DNA of 13,681 nucleotides from Microbacteriaceae bacterium (GTDB lineage: Bacteria; Actinomycetota; Actinomycetes; Actinomycetales; Microbacteriaceae), in contig JAEMRP010000009.1 in the NCBI GenBank assembly GCA_016463265.1, positions 1 through 13,681 on the forward strand. The letters run 5' to 3'. Below the pieces are notes generated by a model. The model saw nothing but the letters and a program-made list of their open reading frames with translations, was not told the origin of the DNA and did no database searches. Position 1 is the stretch's first letter. Every line of letters starts with the position of its first letter. Positions 1 to 5,956 of this stretch are shown here, in pieces. The translations under genes and the position numbers were made by a program.

Positions 1-45
1 ACTTAAAATCGTTACAGTCAGGGTTCGAATCCCTGTTGGGGCACC
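1..45 (+). tRNA. 3' half of a tRNA, visible anticodon TAA (Leu by anticodon); 5' half outside window
   Basis: The window opens inside the anticodon arm. Bases 2-8 form a 7-base loop (CTTAAAA) with T33 at base 3 and anticodon TAA at 4-6. The 3' side of the anticodon stem is 9-13 and the variable region is only about 5 bases (14-18). The T arm is 19-35: a 5-bp CAGGG/CCCTG stem around the TTCGAAT loop. The acceptor 3' strand is 36-42, the discriminator is A43, followed by CC; the next base is C, so a full CCA is not encoded. The anticodon would read UUA (Leu), but leucine tRNAs normally carry a long variable arm, which does not fit here. Identity therefore stays open without the 5' half. The tRNA nature itself is clear from the T arm. 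Confidence 0.85.
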
Positions 46-57
46 CGAGAATCGTTC

Positions 58-94
58 AGTCGTCGCACCCGATCCCACGAACGTCACGACGACT
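58..94. terminator. Inverted repeat between tRNA and hicB, possible convergent terminator
   Basis: AGTCGTCG (58-65) and CGACGACT (87-94) are a perfect 8-bp inverted repeat around a 21-base loop. It sits between the tRNA 3' end (plus) and the hicB stop (minus, 94-96), where a two-way terminator would be expected. There is no T-run on either side and the loop is large, so this is not a classical intrinsic terminator. Confidence 0.3.
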
Positions 95-474
95 CAGCGT
101 TCGAGCAATTGGTGTGCACGCTGGTGTGAGAATCCGATGATTGTGCCGATGTCGCGAAGTGGTACTCCGGCTTGGGCGAGGCGTTGAGTGAGTTCCTTTG
201 ACTTCACTGTCGCCTCGCGCTCGAGGACGGATGCCGCCTCATGAACACGGCGAATCTCTGCCCGAATTGTGTCAACATCAATCTCAGAAATCGGCCTCAT
301 TCGGATCTCAATTTCGCAGTCGAGAGAATCAACATCGAGTGTCACGGCGATCGCCTCGCGCGCAGCGTGCTCGATGTTTGCGAGTCGGCGAGCCTGGGTC
401 AGGAGGTCGAGCGCGGCAATGTCTGCCATCCACCATTTGCCGTCTCGGTAAACCTCGACAGTGTGTTTAGTCAT
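94..474 (-). CDS. hicB: HicB family antitoxin with C-terminal helix-turn-helix
   Basis: This is the 126-aa antitoxin partner of the HicA toxin encoded just upstream. Residues about 5-58 match the partial RNase-H-like HicB fold (VEVYRDGKWWMADI, then TQARRLANIEHAAREAI and a closing strand). Residues 63-100 are a charged helical linker. Residues 103-125 (VPLRDIGTIIGFSHQRAHQL) form a helix-turn-helix typical of actinobacterial HicB proteins, which suggests DNA binding to its own promoter. HicB is known in the family to bind and neutralise HicA and to repress the operon. The ATG at 474 overlaps the end of hicA by 8 bases, consistent with translational coupling. The gene ends 48 bases from a convergent tRNA, a position often used by integrated elements, although no integrase is visible. 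Confidence 0.85.
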   Translation of the reverse strand: MTKHTVEVYRDGKWWMADIAALDLLTQARRLANIEHAAREAIAVTLDVDSLDCEIEIRMRPISEIDVDTIRAEIRRVHEAASVLEREATVKSKELTQRLAQAGVPLRDIGTIIGFSHQRAHQLLER

Positions 475-664
475 CGGACACCTCTATAGCTTTCATTAGA
501 TTTCTCGCGACTCCGGGACTGATTTCGCGGTGGCCATCGGGAAGTGTGAAAAGCGCACCTCGGGGTGACTTCCACACAGTGTGGCTGCCACGGGTCCTCA
601 GAACTACCCATCCTTTCTTCTTGAGAAGCGCGATTGCGCGCCGGGCGGACATCGATTTGCTCAC
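467..664 (-). CDS. hicA: HicA family mRNA interferase toxin
   Basis: This 65-aa protein (61 from the inner start) has the compact dsRBD-like HicA pattern: helix (ARRAIALLKKKGW), strands (VVLRTRGSHTVWKSP, GALFTLP), then HREISPGVARNLMKAIE. His28 in the GSHTVW motif matches the active-site histidine of HicA RNases, which in the family cleave mRNA and arrest translation. It is the first gene of the pair; its TAA lies inside the hicB start region (8-base overlap). Two starts are possible: GTG at 664 or ATG at 652. A weak GTGAG before 652 and the position of a TAGAAT box at 682-687 make 652 at least as likely. The usual distance from start to the GW motif in HicA also fits 652. Confidence 0.85.
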   Translation of the reverse strand: MSKSMSARRAIALLKKKGWVVLRTRGSHTVWKSPRGALFTLPDGHREISPGVARNLMKAIEVSDD

Positions 665-681
665 GCGGACAGCATCGCGTC

Positions 682-710
682 ATTCTAATAACAGTCTAGT
701 TGGATTTACA
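682..710 (-). promoter_or_regulatory. Candidate hicAB promoter
   Basis: On the minus strand a TAGAAT -10-like box (682-687) lies 18 bases upstream of the hicA GTG. A poor -35 candidate (TGTAAA, 705-710) sits 17 bases further up. A small palindrome, ACAT-AA-ATGT (708-717), overlaps this region and could be a HicB operator; that is inference only. The 93-base gap to lemA is AT-rich compared with its surroundings. Confidence 0.35.
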
Positions 711-776
711 TAAATGTGGACAACTAAAAAATTTCGCCGTGGGGGAAATTCTATTTTTCTCTGGGCTTCTCGCGCG

Positions 777-791
777 TAGAGTAAAGCCATG
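777..791 (+). promoter_or_regulatory. Candidate leaderless promoter of lemA
   Basis: TAGAGT (777-782) is followed by exactly 6 bases and then the lemA ATG (789). A -10 box at this distance puts the transcription start at or next to the A of ATG, the layout of leaderless actinobacterial mRNAs. No good Shine-Dalgarno sequence precedes lemA, which fits. No convincing -35 box is seen. Confidence 0.45.
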
Positions 792-1358
792 GAACCAACA
801 CAAATTTTCCTTCTGGTTGTCGCCGGTCTCGCCATTGTCGCGGGGCTCTACCTTTGGTCGACTTACAACGGCCTCATCACTCTCAAGGTTCGCGTCGAGG
901 AAGCGTGGAGTGACATCACGGTTCAGCTCAAGCGCCGAGCAGACCTCATCCCCAACCTGATCGAAGCGGTCAAGGGGTACGCCAAGCACGAAAAGGCGGT
1001 TTTCGAGAACGTCACGAAAGCGCGCGCCGCAACGGTCAATGCCCAAGGCCCGGCCGAAGCTGCCGCCGCCGAAGGGATGATGCAGGCGGCGCTCAAGTCG
1101 ATCTTCGCCGTCGCTGAGGCCTACCCGGATCTGAAGGCGAGTGAAAACTTCCTCCAGTTGCAGGCTGAACTCGTTGACACCGAAAACAAGATTCAGGCCT
1201 CTCGTCGCTTCTACAACGGCGGCGTGCGCGAGTTCAACACCATGATTCTTGTCTTCCCCAACAACGTGTGGGCGAAGCAACTTGGGTTCAGCATGCGCGA
1301 CTTCTTTGAGGTTGAGAACCCCGACGCGATTGCCGAGCCCCCGAAAGTACAGTTCTAA
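789..1358 (+). CDS. lemA: LemA family membrane protein
   Basis: This 189-aa protein has one N-terminal transmembrane helix (about residues 5-23), then the LemA helical-bundle domain. That domain is seen in LKVRVEEAWSDITVQLKRR, DLIPNLIEAVKGYAKHE, the FENVTKARA helix, the ENFLQLQAEL segment and the RRFYNGGVREFN motif. The length is normal for the family. The molecular role of LemA is poorly defined; it is a membrane-anchored protein whose bulk lies on one face of the membrane. Its stop is only 6 bases before htpX, and LemA next to an M48 protease is a recurrent pair, so the two probably act together in envelope maintenance or stress (inference). Translation probably starts on a leaderless transcript. 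Confidence 0.93.
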   Translation: MEPTQIFLLVVAGLAIVAGLYLWSTYNGLITLKVRVEEAWSDITVQLKRRADLIPNLIEAVKGYAKHEKAVFENVTKARAATVNAQGPAEAAAAEGMMQAALKSIFAVAEAYPDLKASENFLQLQAELVDTENKIQASRRFYNGGVREFNTMILVFPNNVWAKQLGFSMRDFFEVENPDAIAEPPKVQF

Positions 1359-1364
1359 CCCTCG

Positions 1365-2261
1365 ATGTATAGCGCGATTGCCGCGAACAAGCGGAACACT
1401 GTCGTCATCCTGCTCGTCTTCATCGTGTTGTTGGGTGGACTCGGTTGGCTCATCGCCTATTTCATGGGCGACGGGTCGTGGACCATCACTATCATGACGA
1501 TCATCGGTGCTGGCGCCTACGCCTGGTTCCAGTACTACAACGCGGGGTCCATAGCCGTGGCGACGTCGGGTGCCGTGCTGATCGAGCAGAAGGACAACCC
1601 CCGCCTCTATCGGATTGTCGAAAACCTGTCGATCACCAACGGGATGCCGATGCCGAAGGTTTACGTTGTCAGCGACCCCGCACCGAACGCCTTTGCCTCT
1701 GGGCGGGACCCAGAGAACGCCGTCGTCGCTGCCACGACCGGGCTTCTCGACATCATGACCGACCCGGAACTCGAGGGCGTCATGGCCCACGAAATGGGAC
1801 ACGTCAAGAATTACGACATTCGCGTGTCGACGATTGTGTTCGGACTTGTCGTGGCCTTCGGGTTCATCGCGGACATCATGTTCCGCATGGCGTTCTACGG
1901 AGGCCGAAACTCACGCGGCAGCGACAACGGCGGACTGGCCATCCTGTCGCTCGTGTTCGGGCTGATTGCCATGGTGATTGCGCCGCTCGTATCAGCTCTC
2001 GTGCAAGCGGGCATTTCGCGACAGCGTGAATTCCTCGCCGACGCGACCGGCGCGATGACGACCCGCAACCCGGAGGGGCTCGCGAGCGCGCTGCACAAAC
2101 TCGGAGAGTATTCCGCGCCGCTTCAGCGCCAGTCGGCCTCGATGGCGCACATGTGGATCGCTGACCCCAACAAACCAAACTTCCTCGAACGCATGTTTTC
2201 GACGCACCCTCCGATCGCTGACCGCGTCCGACGTTTGCTCGAAATCGGCGGCAAGTTCTAA
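1365..2261 (+). CDS. htpX: M48 family zinc metalloprotease HtpX
   Basis: This 298-aa membrane protease is of the HtpX type, which degrades misfolded membrane proteins. Two N-terminal hydrophobic segments (about 13-33 and 41-58) are followed by a soluble part with the zinc motif HEMGH at 142-146. Two more membrane segments follow (about 155-175 and 192-212), then the third zinc-ligand region REFLAD (Glu222) and the STHPP motif at 279-283. All catalytic and metal residues expected for M48B are present. It starts 6 bases after lemA without a clear Shine-Dalgarno, so translation is likely coupled. Its TAA overlaps the TAG of the convergent DNA glycosylase gene by 4 bases. Confidence 0.95.
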   Translation: MYSAIAANKRNTVVILLVFIVLLGGLGWLIAYFMGDGSWTITIMTIIGAGAYAWFQYYNAGSIAVATSGAVLIEQKDNPRLYRIVENLSITNGMPMPKVYVVSDPAPNAFASGRDPENAVVAATTGLLDIMTDPELEGVMAHEMGHVKNYDIRVSTIVFGLVVAFGFIADIMFRMAFYGGRNSRGSDNGGLAILSLVFGLIAMVIAPLVSALVQAGISRQREFLADATGAMTTRNPEGLASALHKLGEYSAPLQRQSASMAHMWIADPNKPNFLERMFSTHPPIADRVRRLLEIGGKF

Positions 2262-3463
2262 AAGATTCGGCGCAGCTCGGCCGCGGCGTCGCCCCAGTCA
2301 TCCACCGAGATGTTCTCGAGTCCACGCCAGGCGGCGGCCCGTCGGACGACCACGGAAAGACGGTCGGCGGCGTCCGAGGGTCGCGTCGGTTCCCAGTGCG
2401 CGCTCTTGACGATGAGCGTTCGGTTTTTTCGATCTGCCTTGAGGTCGATGCGTCCGACCAACGTTTCATCCATGAGAATCGGCAGCGAGTAATAGCCGTA
2501 GACCCGCTTCGCCGCCGGCGTGTAGATCTCTATTTTGTATTCGAAACCAAACACGCGACTCGCGCGAGGGCGGTTCCAGGTGATGGGGTCGAAAGGCGTG
2601 AGGATGGTCGACACCTTCGGTGCTTTCGTGGGCACGACCGCTCCCGACACCACGTAGGCATCGAGGGACTCGCAGCGGTGGGTCCAGCCATCGACCGTCA
2701 CGCGCTGAATCGCACCAGCGTCGAGCAACTCGTGCAGCGCGACCTTGGTTGGAGCGACCTTGAAACGGTAGTAGTCCGCGATGTCCGACAGAACCCCGAT
2801 GCCGAGCGCTCGAACGGCGTCGAGCACGAGCGCACGCCGGGCGACGGGTTTGTCCACCGCGGCGTCCAGCAGGTGGTGTGGAATGACGTCGGCAACCGGG
2901 GCATAGATTCGCTGGAAGTTCGTGCGGCCAATCGCCGTAATCACGCCGTCCTCGAACAGGTATTCGAGGGCAAGTTTCACGTCGCTCCAGTCCCACCAAC
3001 TACCTCGGCGCTGGTCGCGCTTGCCCTCGAGTTGGCTGAACGTCGCAGGACCTTCCGAGTGGAGGCGGGTGAGGAGTTCGTCCGCGAGTTTCCGATGCTG
3101 CGCCAACCACGAGTCGGGTCGCAGGTTGCGCTCGCGACTCTCGAGCATTCTCCACTGCCACAGCGGCCAGGACTCGACCGGAATGAACGCTGCCTCGTGC
3201 GCCCAGTATTCGATGTGAGTTGCAGGGACGCGTGGGTCGAGCAGCATGTGGTCGAGTAGCGCGGTGTCATAGGCGCCCAGGCGAGAGAACATCGGCAGGT
3301 AGTGACTGCGTTCAAAGACGTTGACCGAATCGAGTTGGAGAACTCCGAGACGCGCGATCGTGTCGGCGAGGTGTTCAGCCGTTACGGTCCCGCGCGGTGA
3401 CGAATCGAATCCCTGGGCGACCAGCGCAAGGCGTCGCGCCTCGGTGGCAGAGAGGGTCGTCAT
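2258..3463 (-). CDS. YcaQ/AlkX-type winged-helix DNA glycosylase (HTH_42 family)
   Basis: This 401-aa protein belongs to the winged-helix HTH_42 family. E. coli YcaQ (AlkX) and Streptomyces AlkZ from the same family are DNA glycosylases that remove bulky alkylated bases and unhook interstrand cross-links. The family signature is present: GVLQLDSVNVFERSHYLPMF near residues 41-60. The catalytic Gln-X-Asp (Q43, D45) is the YcaQ/AlkX form, while AlkZ has Gln-X-Gln. The middle shows two winged-helix segments (TFSQLEGKR; LEYLFEDGVITAIGRTNFQRIY) and the C-terminus holds the beta-barrel region (TPFDPITWNRPRASRVFGFEY). I chose the ATG at 3463, not a frame extension to 3538 that would run into ilvA. 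A TACCGT box 7 bases before that ATG suggests a leaderless transcript. The gene is convergent with htpX with a 4-base overlap. Confidence 0.88.
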   Translation of the reverse strand: MTTLSATEARRLALVAQGFDSSPRGTVTAEHLADTIARLGVLQLDSVNVFERSHYLPMFSRLGAYDTALLDHMLLDPRVPATHIEYWAHEAAFIPVESWPLWQWRMLESRERNLRPDSWLAQHRKLADELLTRLHSEGPATFSQLEGKRDQRRGSWWDWSDVKLALEYLFEDGVITAIGRTNFQRIYAPVADVIPHHLLDAAVDKPVARRALVLDAVRALGIGVLSDIADYYRFKVAPTKVALHELLDAGAIQRVTVDGWTHRCESLDAYVVSGAVVPTKAPKVSTILTPFDPITWNRPRASRVFGFEYKIEIYTPAAKRVYGYYSLPILMDETLVGRIDLKADRKNRTLIVKSAHWEPTRPSDAADRLSVVVRRAAAWRGLENISVDDWGDAAAELRRIF

Positions 3464-3497
3464 GCTTATTACGGTAGCGTTTTCCAAGGAACACAAC
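3464..3497. promoter_or_regulatory. 34-base divergent promoter region of the DNA glycosylase gene and ilvA
   Basis: On the minus strand TACCGT (3471-3476) lies 7 bases from the glycosylase ATG. On the plus strand TACGGT (3470-3475) and TAGCGT (3475-3480) are TANNNT boxes for ilvA, with an AAGGA Shine-Dalgarno at 3486-3490. The two opposing -10 candidates overlap by five bases, so the promoters should compete. -35 boxes are not recognisable and would lie inside the opposite gene. Confidence 0.4.
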
Positions 3498-4733
3498 ATG
3501 ACAACAGCAATCGCCGGCCCCACACTCGCGGATTTCATCGCCGCGCGTGACGTCGTGTCTGCGGTTGCCCAAGAGACCCCGATCGAGGAATCACGTTACC
3601 TCTCGGGAATTTTGGGTTTAGAGGTCGTTCTCAAGTGCGAAAACCTGCAACGCACGGGTGCGTACAAAATTCGCGGCGCGTATAACCGCATGAGCAAGTT
3701 GAGCCCCGACGAACGTGCCCGCGGAGTGGTCGCGGCTAGCGCCGGAAATCACGCTCAGGGAGTCGCTCTCGCGGCTCAGGAACTCGGTATTCAGGCGACG
3801 ATTTTTATGCCGATGGGTGTTGCTCTGCCGAAACTATTGGCGACGAAGGATTACGGCGCTGAGGTCGTTCTTCTCGGCCCGACGTTCACCGAATCGCTCG
3901 CGGCGGCGAAGGAATTCGCTGCGACGTCGGGCGCAGTCTTCATCCCGCCCTTCGACCACGCTGACGTGGTCGCCGGTCAAGGAACGGTCGGGCTCGAGAT
4001 CTTTGAACAAGTTTCTGACGTCGAAACCGTCATCGTCCCGATCGGCGGAGGCGGGCTGATTTCCGGTGTCGCCAGCGCCATGAAGCAACACGCGGCGGCA
4101 AACGGGCGCACCATCCGAATCATCGGTGTCCAATCGACGAACGCGGCGGCCTACCCACCCTCGTTGCGAGCCGGTGAACCGACAACCATCGAAATGAAGC
4201 CGACCATCGCGGATGGAATTGCGGTCGCACGTCCGGGGACGCTCAATTTCGCCATCATTAAGGACACCGTCGACGAGGTTGTCACCGTCAGTGACGATGA
4301 TATTTCCCGCGCACTGGTGATGCTCCTCGAACGCGCGAAACTCGTTGTCGAACCCGCCGGCGCGGTCGGAGTCGCCGCAATCCTCGCCGAAAAAATTGAC
4401 GCGGTCGGAAAGACTGTTGTGATTTTGTCGGGAGGGAACATTGATCCGATGGTGATGGAACGCGTTATCGCCCGCGGCCTGGTCACGACCGGTCGATACA
4501 TGCGCATGCGAATCCCCCTTCCCGACCGCCCTGGGCAACTCGCGAAAATCTCGGAAATCCTCGCCGACCAGAACGCCAACGTCGTCGAGGTGACCCACAC
4601 ACGTCACGGTACCGACCTACAGATCACTCAGGTCGAACTCGAGATTCACATCGAGACGCGCGGACCGGACCACGCGGCCCAGGTGCTCGAGGCATTGCGC
4701 GCCGAAGGCTACGAACCCCGGGTTGACTTCTAA
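3498..4733 (+). CDS. ilvA: Threonine ammonia-lyase (threonine dehydratase) with C-terminal ACT domain
   Basis: This enzyme converts L-threonine to 2-oxobutanoate and ammonia using PLP, the first committed step towards isoleucine. The 411-aa chain has the fold-type II PLP domain: GAYKIRGA with the PLP lysine K57, SAGNHAQG (81-88) and the phosphate-binding GGGGL (183-187), plus a late SGGNID motif. A single ACT domain starts near residue 333 (MRMRIPLPDRPGQLAKISEIL). One ACT domain is the short form shared with TdcB-like enzymes, so the anabolic or catabolic role cannot be settled from sequence. The ATG at 3498 is preceded by AAGGA at 8 bases. The open frame continues upstream to 3321, but that would overlap the divergent gene and lacks family similarity. 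Its TAA overlaps the greA stop by 4 bases. Confidence 0.95.
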   Translation: MTTAIAGPTLADFIAARDVVSAVAQETPIEESRYLSGILGLEVVLKCENLQRTGAYKIRGAYNRMSKLSPDERARGVVAASAGNHAQGVALAAQELGIQATIFMPMGVALPKLLATKDYGAEVVLLGPTFTESLAAAKEFAATSGAVFIPPFDHADVVAGQGTVGLEIFEQVSDVETVIVPIGGGGLISGVASAMKQHAAANGRTIRIIGVQSTNAAAYPPSLRAGEPTTIEMKPTIADGIAVARPGTLNFAIIKDTVDEVVTVSDDDISRALVMLLERAKLVVEPAGAVGVAAILAEKIDAVGKTVVILSGGNIDPMVMERVIARGLVTTGRYMRMRIPLPDRPGQLAKISEILADQNANVVEVTHTRHGTDLQITQVELEIHIETRGPDHAAQVLEALRAEGYEPRVDF

Positions 4734-5206
4734 CCGAGAAACGGCTCGATCGCGATAATTTCGACCGCGATTTCTGCGCCGCTCGGTGCGGTGAAGGTCG
4801 CAGTGTCGCCAGGCTCGAGGCCGACGATGGCCTGGCCCAGGGGACTGTTTTCGCTGTAGACGTCGAGGTCCGTATCGCCGGCAACCTCGCGGGAACCGAG
4901 GAGGAATTTCTCTTGGTCGCCGTGAATGTGTGCAGTGACGATCGTGCCGGACGCCACCCTCGACGCATCGACCGGCTCGGTTCCGACGTGCGCGTGCTTC
5001 AGCATGTCGATCAGTTCGCGAATCCGAGCCTCGATTTTGCCCTGCTCGTCTTTCGCGGCGTGATACCCGCCGTTCTCTTTGAGGTCACCCTCGGAACGCG
5101 CCATTTCGATACGCTTCACAATTTCGGCGCGACCAGTCGTCGACAGGGTTTCGAGCTCGAGCGCGAGGCGGTCGAACGCTTCCTGGGTGAGCCACATGGG
5201 TGCCAT
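4730..5206 (-). CDS. greA: Transcription elongation factor GreA
   Basis: GreA rescues backtracked RNA polymerase by stimulating cleavage of the 3' end of the transcript in the secondary channel. The 158-aa protein has the N-terminal antiparallel coiled coil (about 8-77) with the tip motif GDLKENGGYHAAK. Asp41 and Glu44, the two acidic tip residues, are present at the same positions as in E. coli. The C-terminal FKBP-like domain follows (about 85-156), including SPLGQAIVG. The DLKENGGYHAAK form is common in actinobacteria. The ATG at 5206 has an AAAGGAG Shine-Dalgarno at 8 bases. It is convergent with ilvA (4-base overlap) and follows the DUF4307 gene on the same strand after 67 bases that contain its own promoter. 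Confidence 0.96.
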   Translation of the reverse strand: MAPMWLTQEAFDRLALELETLSTTGRAEIVKRIEMARSEGDLKENGGYHAAKDEQGKIEARIRELIDMLKHAHVGTEPVDASRVASGTIVTAHIHGDQEKFLLGSREVAGDTDLDVYSENSPLGQAIVGLEPGDTATFTAPSGAEIAVEIIAIEPFLG

Positions 5207-5238
5207 GGCGAGAATCTCCTTTAAAGGGGTGTCTATTT

Positions 5239-5268
5239 AGGGTAGTCGTGACCGACCCTTCTGAACAA
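5239..5268 (-). promoter_or_regulatory. Candidate greA promoter
   Basis: Read on the minus strand, a -35-like TTGTTC (5263-5268) is separated by 18 bases from a -10-like TACCCT (5239-5244). This predicts a transcription start near 5232 and a leader of about 26 bases that carries the AAAGGAG ribosome-binding site. It is the best two-box promoter in the window. Confidence 0.5.
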
Positions 5269-5273
5269 AACGG

Positions 5274-5669
5274 CTAACGGTCGTCGCGCCAGCAACGATA
5301 GACGTCGATGCCGAAAACCTCGCTGACCGCCTTGACAGTCTCGGAATACTGAGCCGTGAATTGGTCGGACGCGGGGTAGGACCTCACCGTCCAGCCGTTC
5401 GTGCCCATCGACGCGTCGACGGTGCGGAGCGCGCAGGTTACGGGGGTGCCGGGGGGTGCCGTGATTTGGAACTTCACCATCGCCGACGTTTCGCCTCCGG
5501 TCGACTCGAACGCGACCCATTCGATTCCCGTGGTCGGGTCTGTCACAAACACCCACGTCACCCACGAAAAGAACACGAGCACCGAGGCGGACGCGATAAT
5601 CCACACGGAACGCACGGACAAACCCGAACCACCGTAGCGGCCCGCGGGAGGTGTTGGGGGGGATGTCAT
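5274..5669 (-). CDS. DUF4307 family single-pass membrane protein
   Basis: This 131-aa protein has a short proline/glycine-rich N-terminus, one transmembrane helix (about 22-43) and an extracytoplasmic domain. The domain pattern (VKFQITAPPGTPVTCALRTVDASMG) matches the actinobacterial DUF4307 family. Two cysteines, C79 and C126, could form a disulfide outside the membrane. The function of the family is unknown. The ATG at 5669 has AAGGG 5 bases upstream. It is divergent from a small single-TM protein gene 47 bases away and lies upstream of greA on the same strand. A secreted-domain membrane protein is all that can be claimed. Confidence 0.82.
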   Translation of the reverse strand: MTSPPTPPAGRYGGSGLSVRSVWIIASASVLVFFSWVTWVFVTDPTTGIEWVAFESTGGETSAMVKFQITAPPGTPVTCALRTVDASMGTNGWTVRSYPASDQFTAQYSETVKAVSEVFGIDVYRCWRDDR

Positions 5670-5716
5670 ACTGCCCTTCGGTACTCTGTAATCAGGCTAC
5701 GCGAAACGGAGACACC
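5670..5716. promoter_or_regulatory. Divergent promoter region (DUF4307 gene / small membrane protein gene)
   Basis: TACTCT (5682-5687) is a possible plus-strand -10 box with a 23-base leader carrying GGAG. On the minus strand TAGCCT (5694-5699) is a possible -10 box with an 18-base leader carrying AAGGG. Neither has a good -35 box. Divergent gene starts make promoters here very likely; the exact boxes are tentative. Confidence 0.35.
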
Positions 5717-5950
5717 TTGAACACCGCACTGATCCTCGCCGAAGAGATTGACCCGAATGGGGTAACTCCCGGCGTCATCGGGTTCCTCATCACGGCGGCC
5801 GTTGCCATCACCGCGATTTTCCTGATATTGGACATGAACCGCCGAATGCGTCGTTTGCGCTATCGCGAGGAGGCCGTTGCCAACATTGACGCCGAGATCG
5901 CGGTTGACAAACTCATCGCGGATGTCGACAAGGAAACGGGCAACGGGTAA
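5717..5950 (+). CDS. Small single-TM membrane protein of unknown function
   Basis: This 77-aa protein probably starts at TTG 5717, which has GGAG at 5708-5711 with a 5-base spacer. An upstream ATG at 5651 in the same frame would overlap the divergent DUF4307 gene and has no ribosome-binding site. One transmembrane helix spans about residues 18-39 (VIGFLITAAVAITAIFLIL). It is followed by a basic stop-transfer stretch (MNRRMRRLRYREE) that places the charged C-terminus in the cytoplasm. I know this type of protein as a short actinobacterial hypothetical protein near isoprenyl transferase genes, with no assigned function. Its stop is 6 bases before the isoprenyl transferase GTG, so the two are probably co-transcribed. 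Confidence 0.75.
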   Translation: MNTALILAEEIDPNGVTPGVIGFLITAAVAITAIFLILDMNRRMRRLRYREEAVANIDAEIAVDKLIADVDKETGNG

Positions 5951-5956
5951 CCTGCA

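Noticed and set aside
471..683. Alternative minus-strand frame of 70 codons over hicA
   Set aside because: It is out of frame with the clear HicA sequence and has no resemblance to any family.
696..1802. Long minus-strand open frame (368 codons) opposite lemA and htpX
   Set aside because: It has low-complexity, Arg/Gly/Asp/Val-rich content with no family resemblance and lies entirely against two well-supported genes; it is a by-product of GC-biased codon use.
2396..3259. Plus-strand open frame of 287 codons opposite the DNA glycosylase gene
   Set aside because: It has no recognisable domain and the opposite strand encodes a full-length family member with its catalytic motif.
3321..3497. N-terminal extension of ilvA by 59 codons
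   Set aside because: It would overlap the divergent gene head-on, is Arg/Ser-rich and unlike the enzyme's N-terminus, and the ATG at 3498 has a good AAGGA site.
3464..3538. N-terminal extension of the DNA glycosylase by 25 codons
   Set aside because: It runs into ilvA and lacks a ribosome-binding site; the family-like sequence starts at the ATG at 3463.
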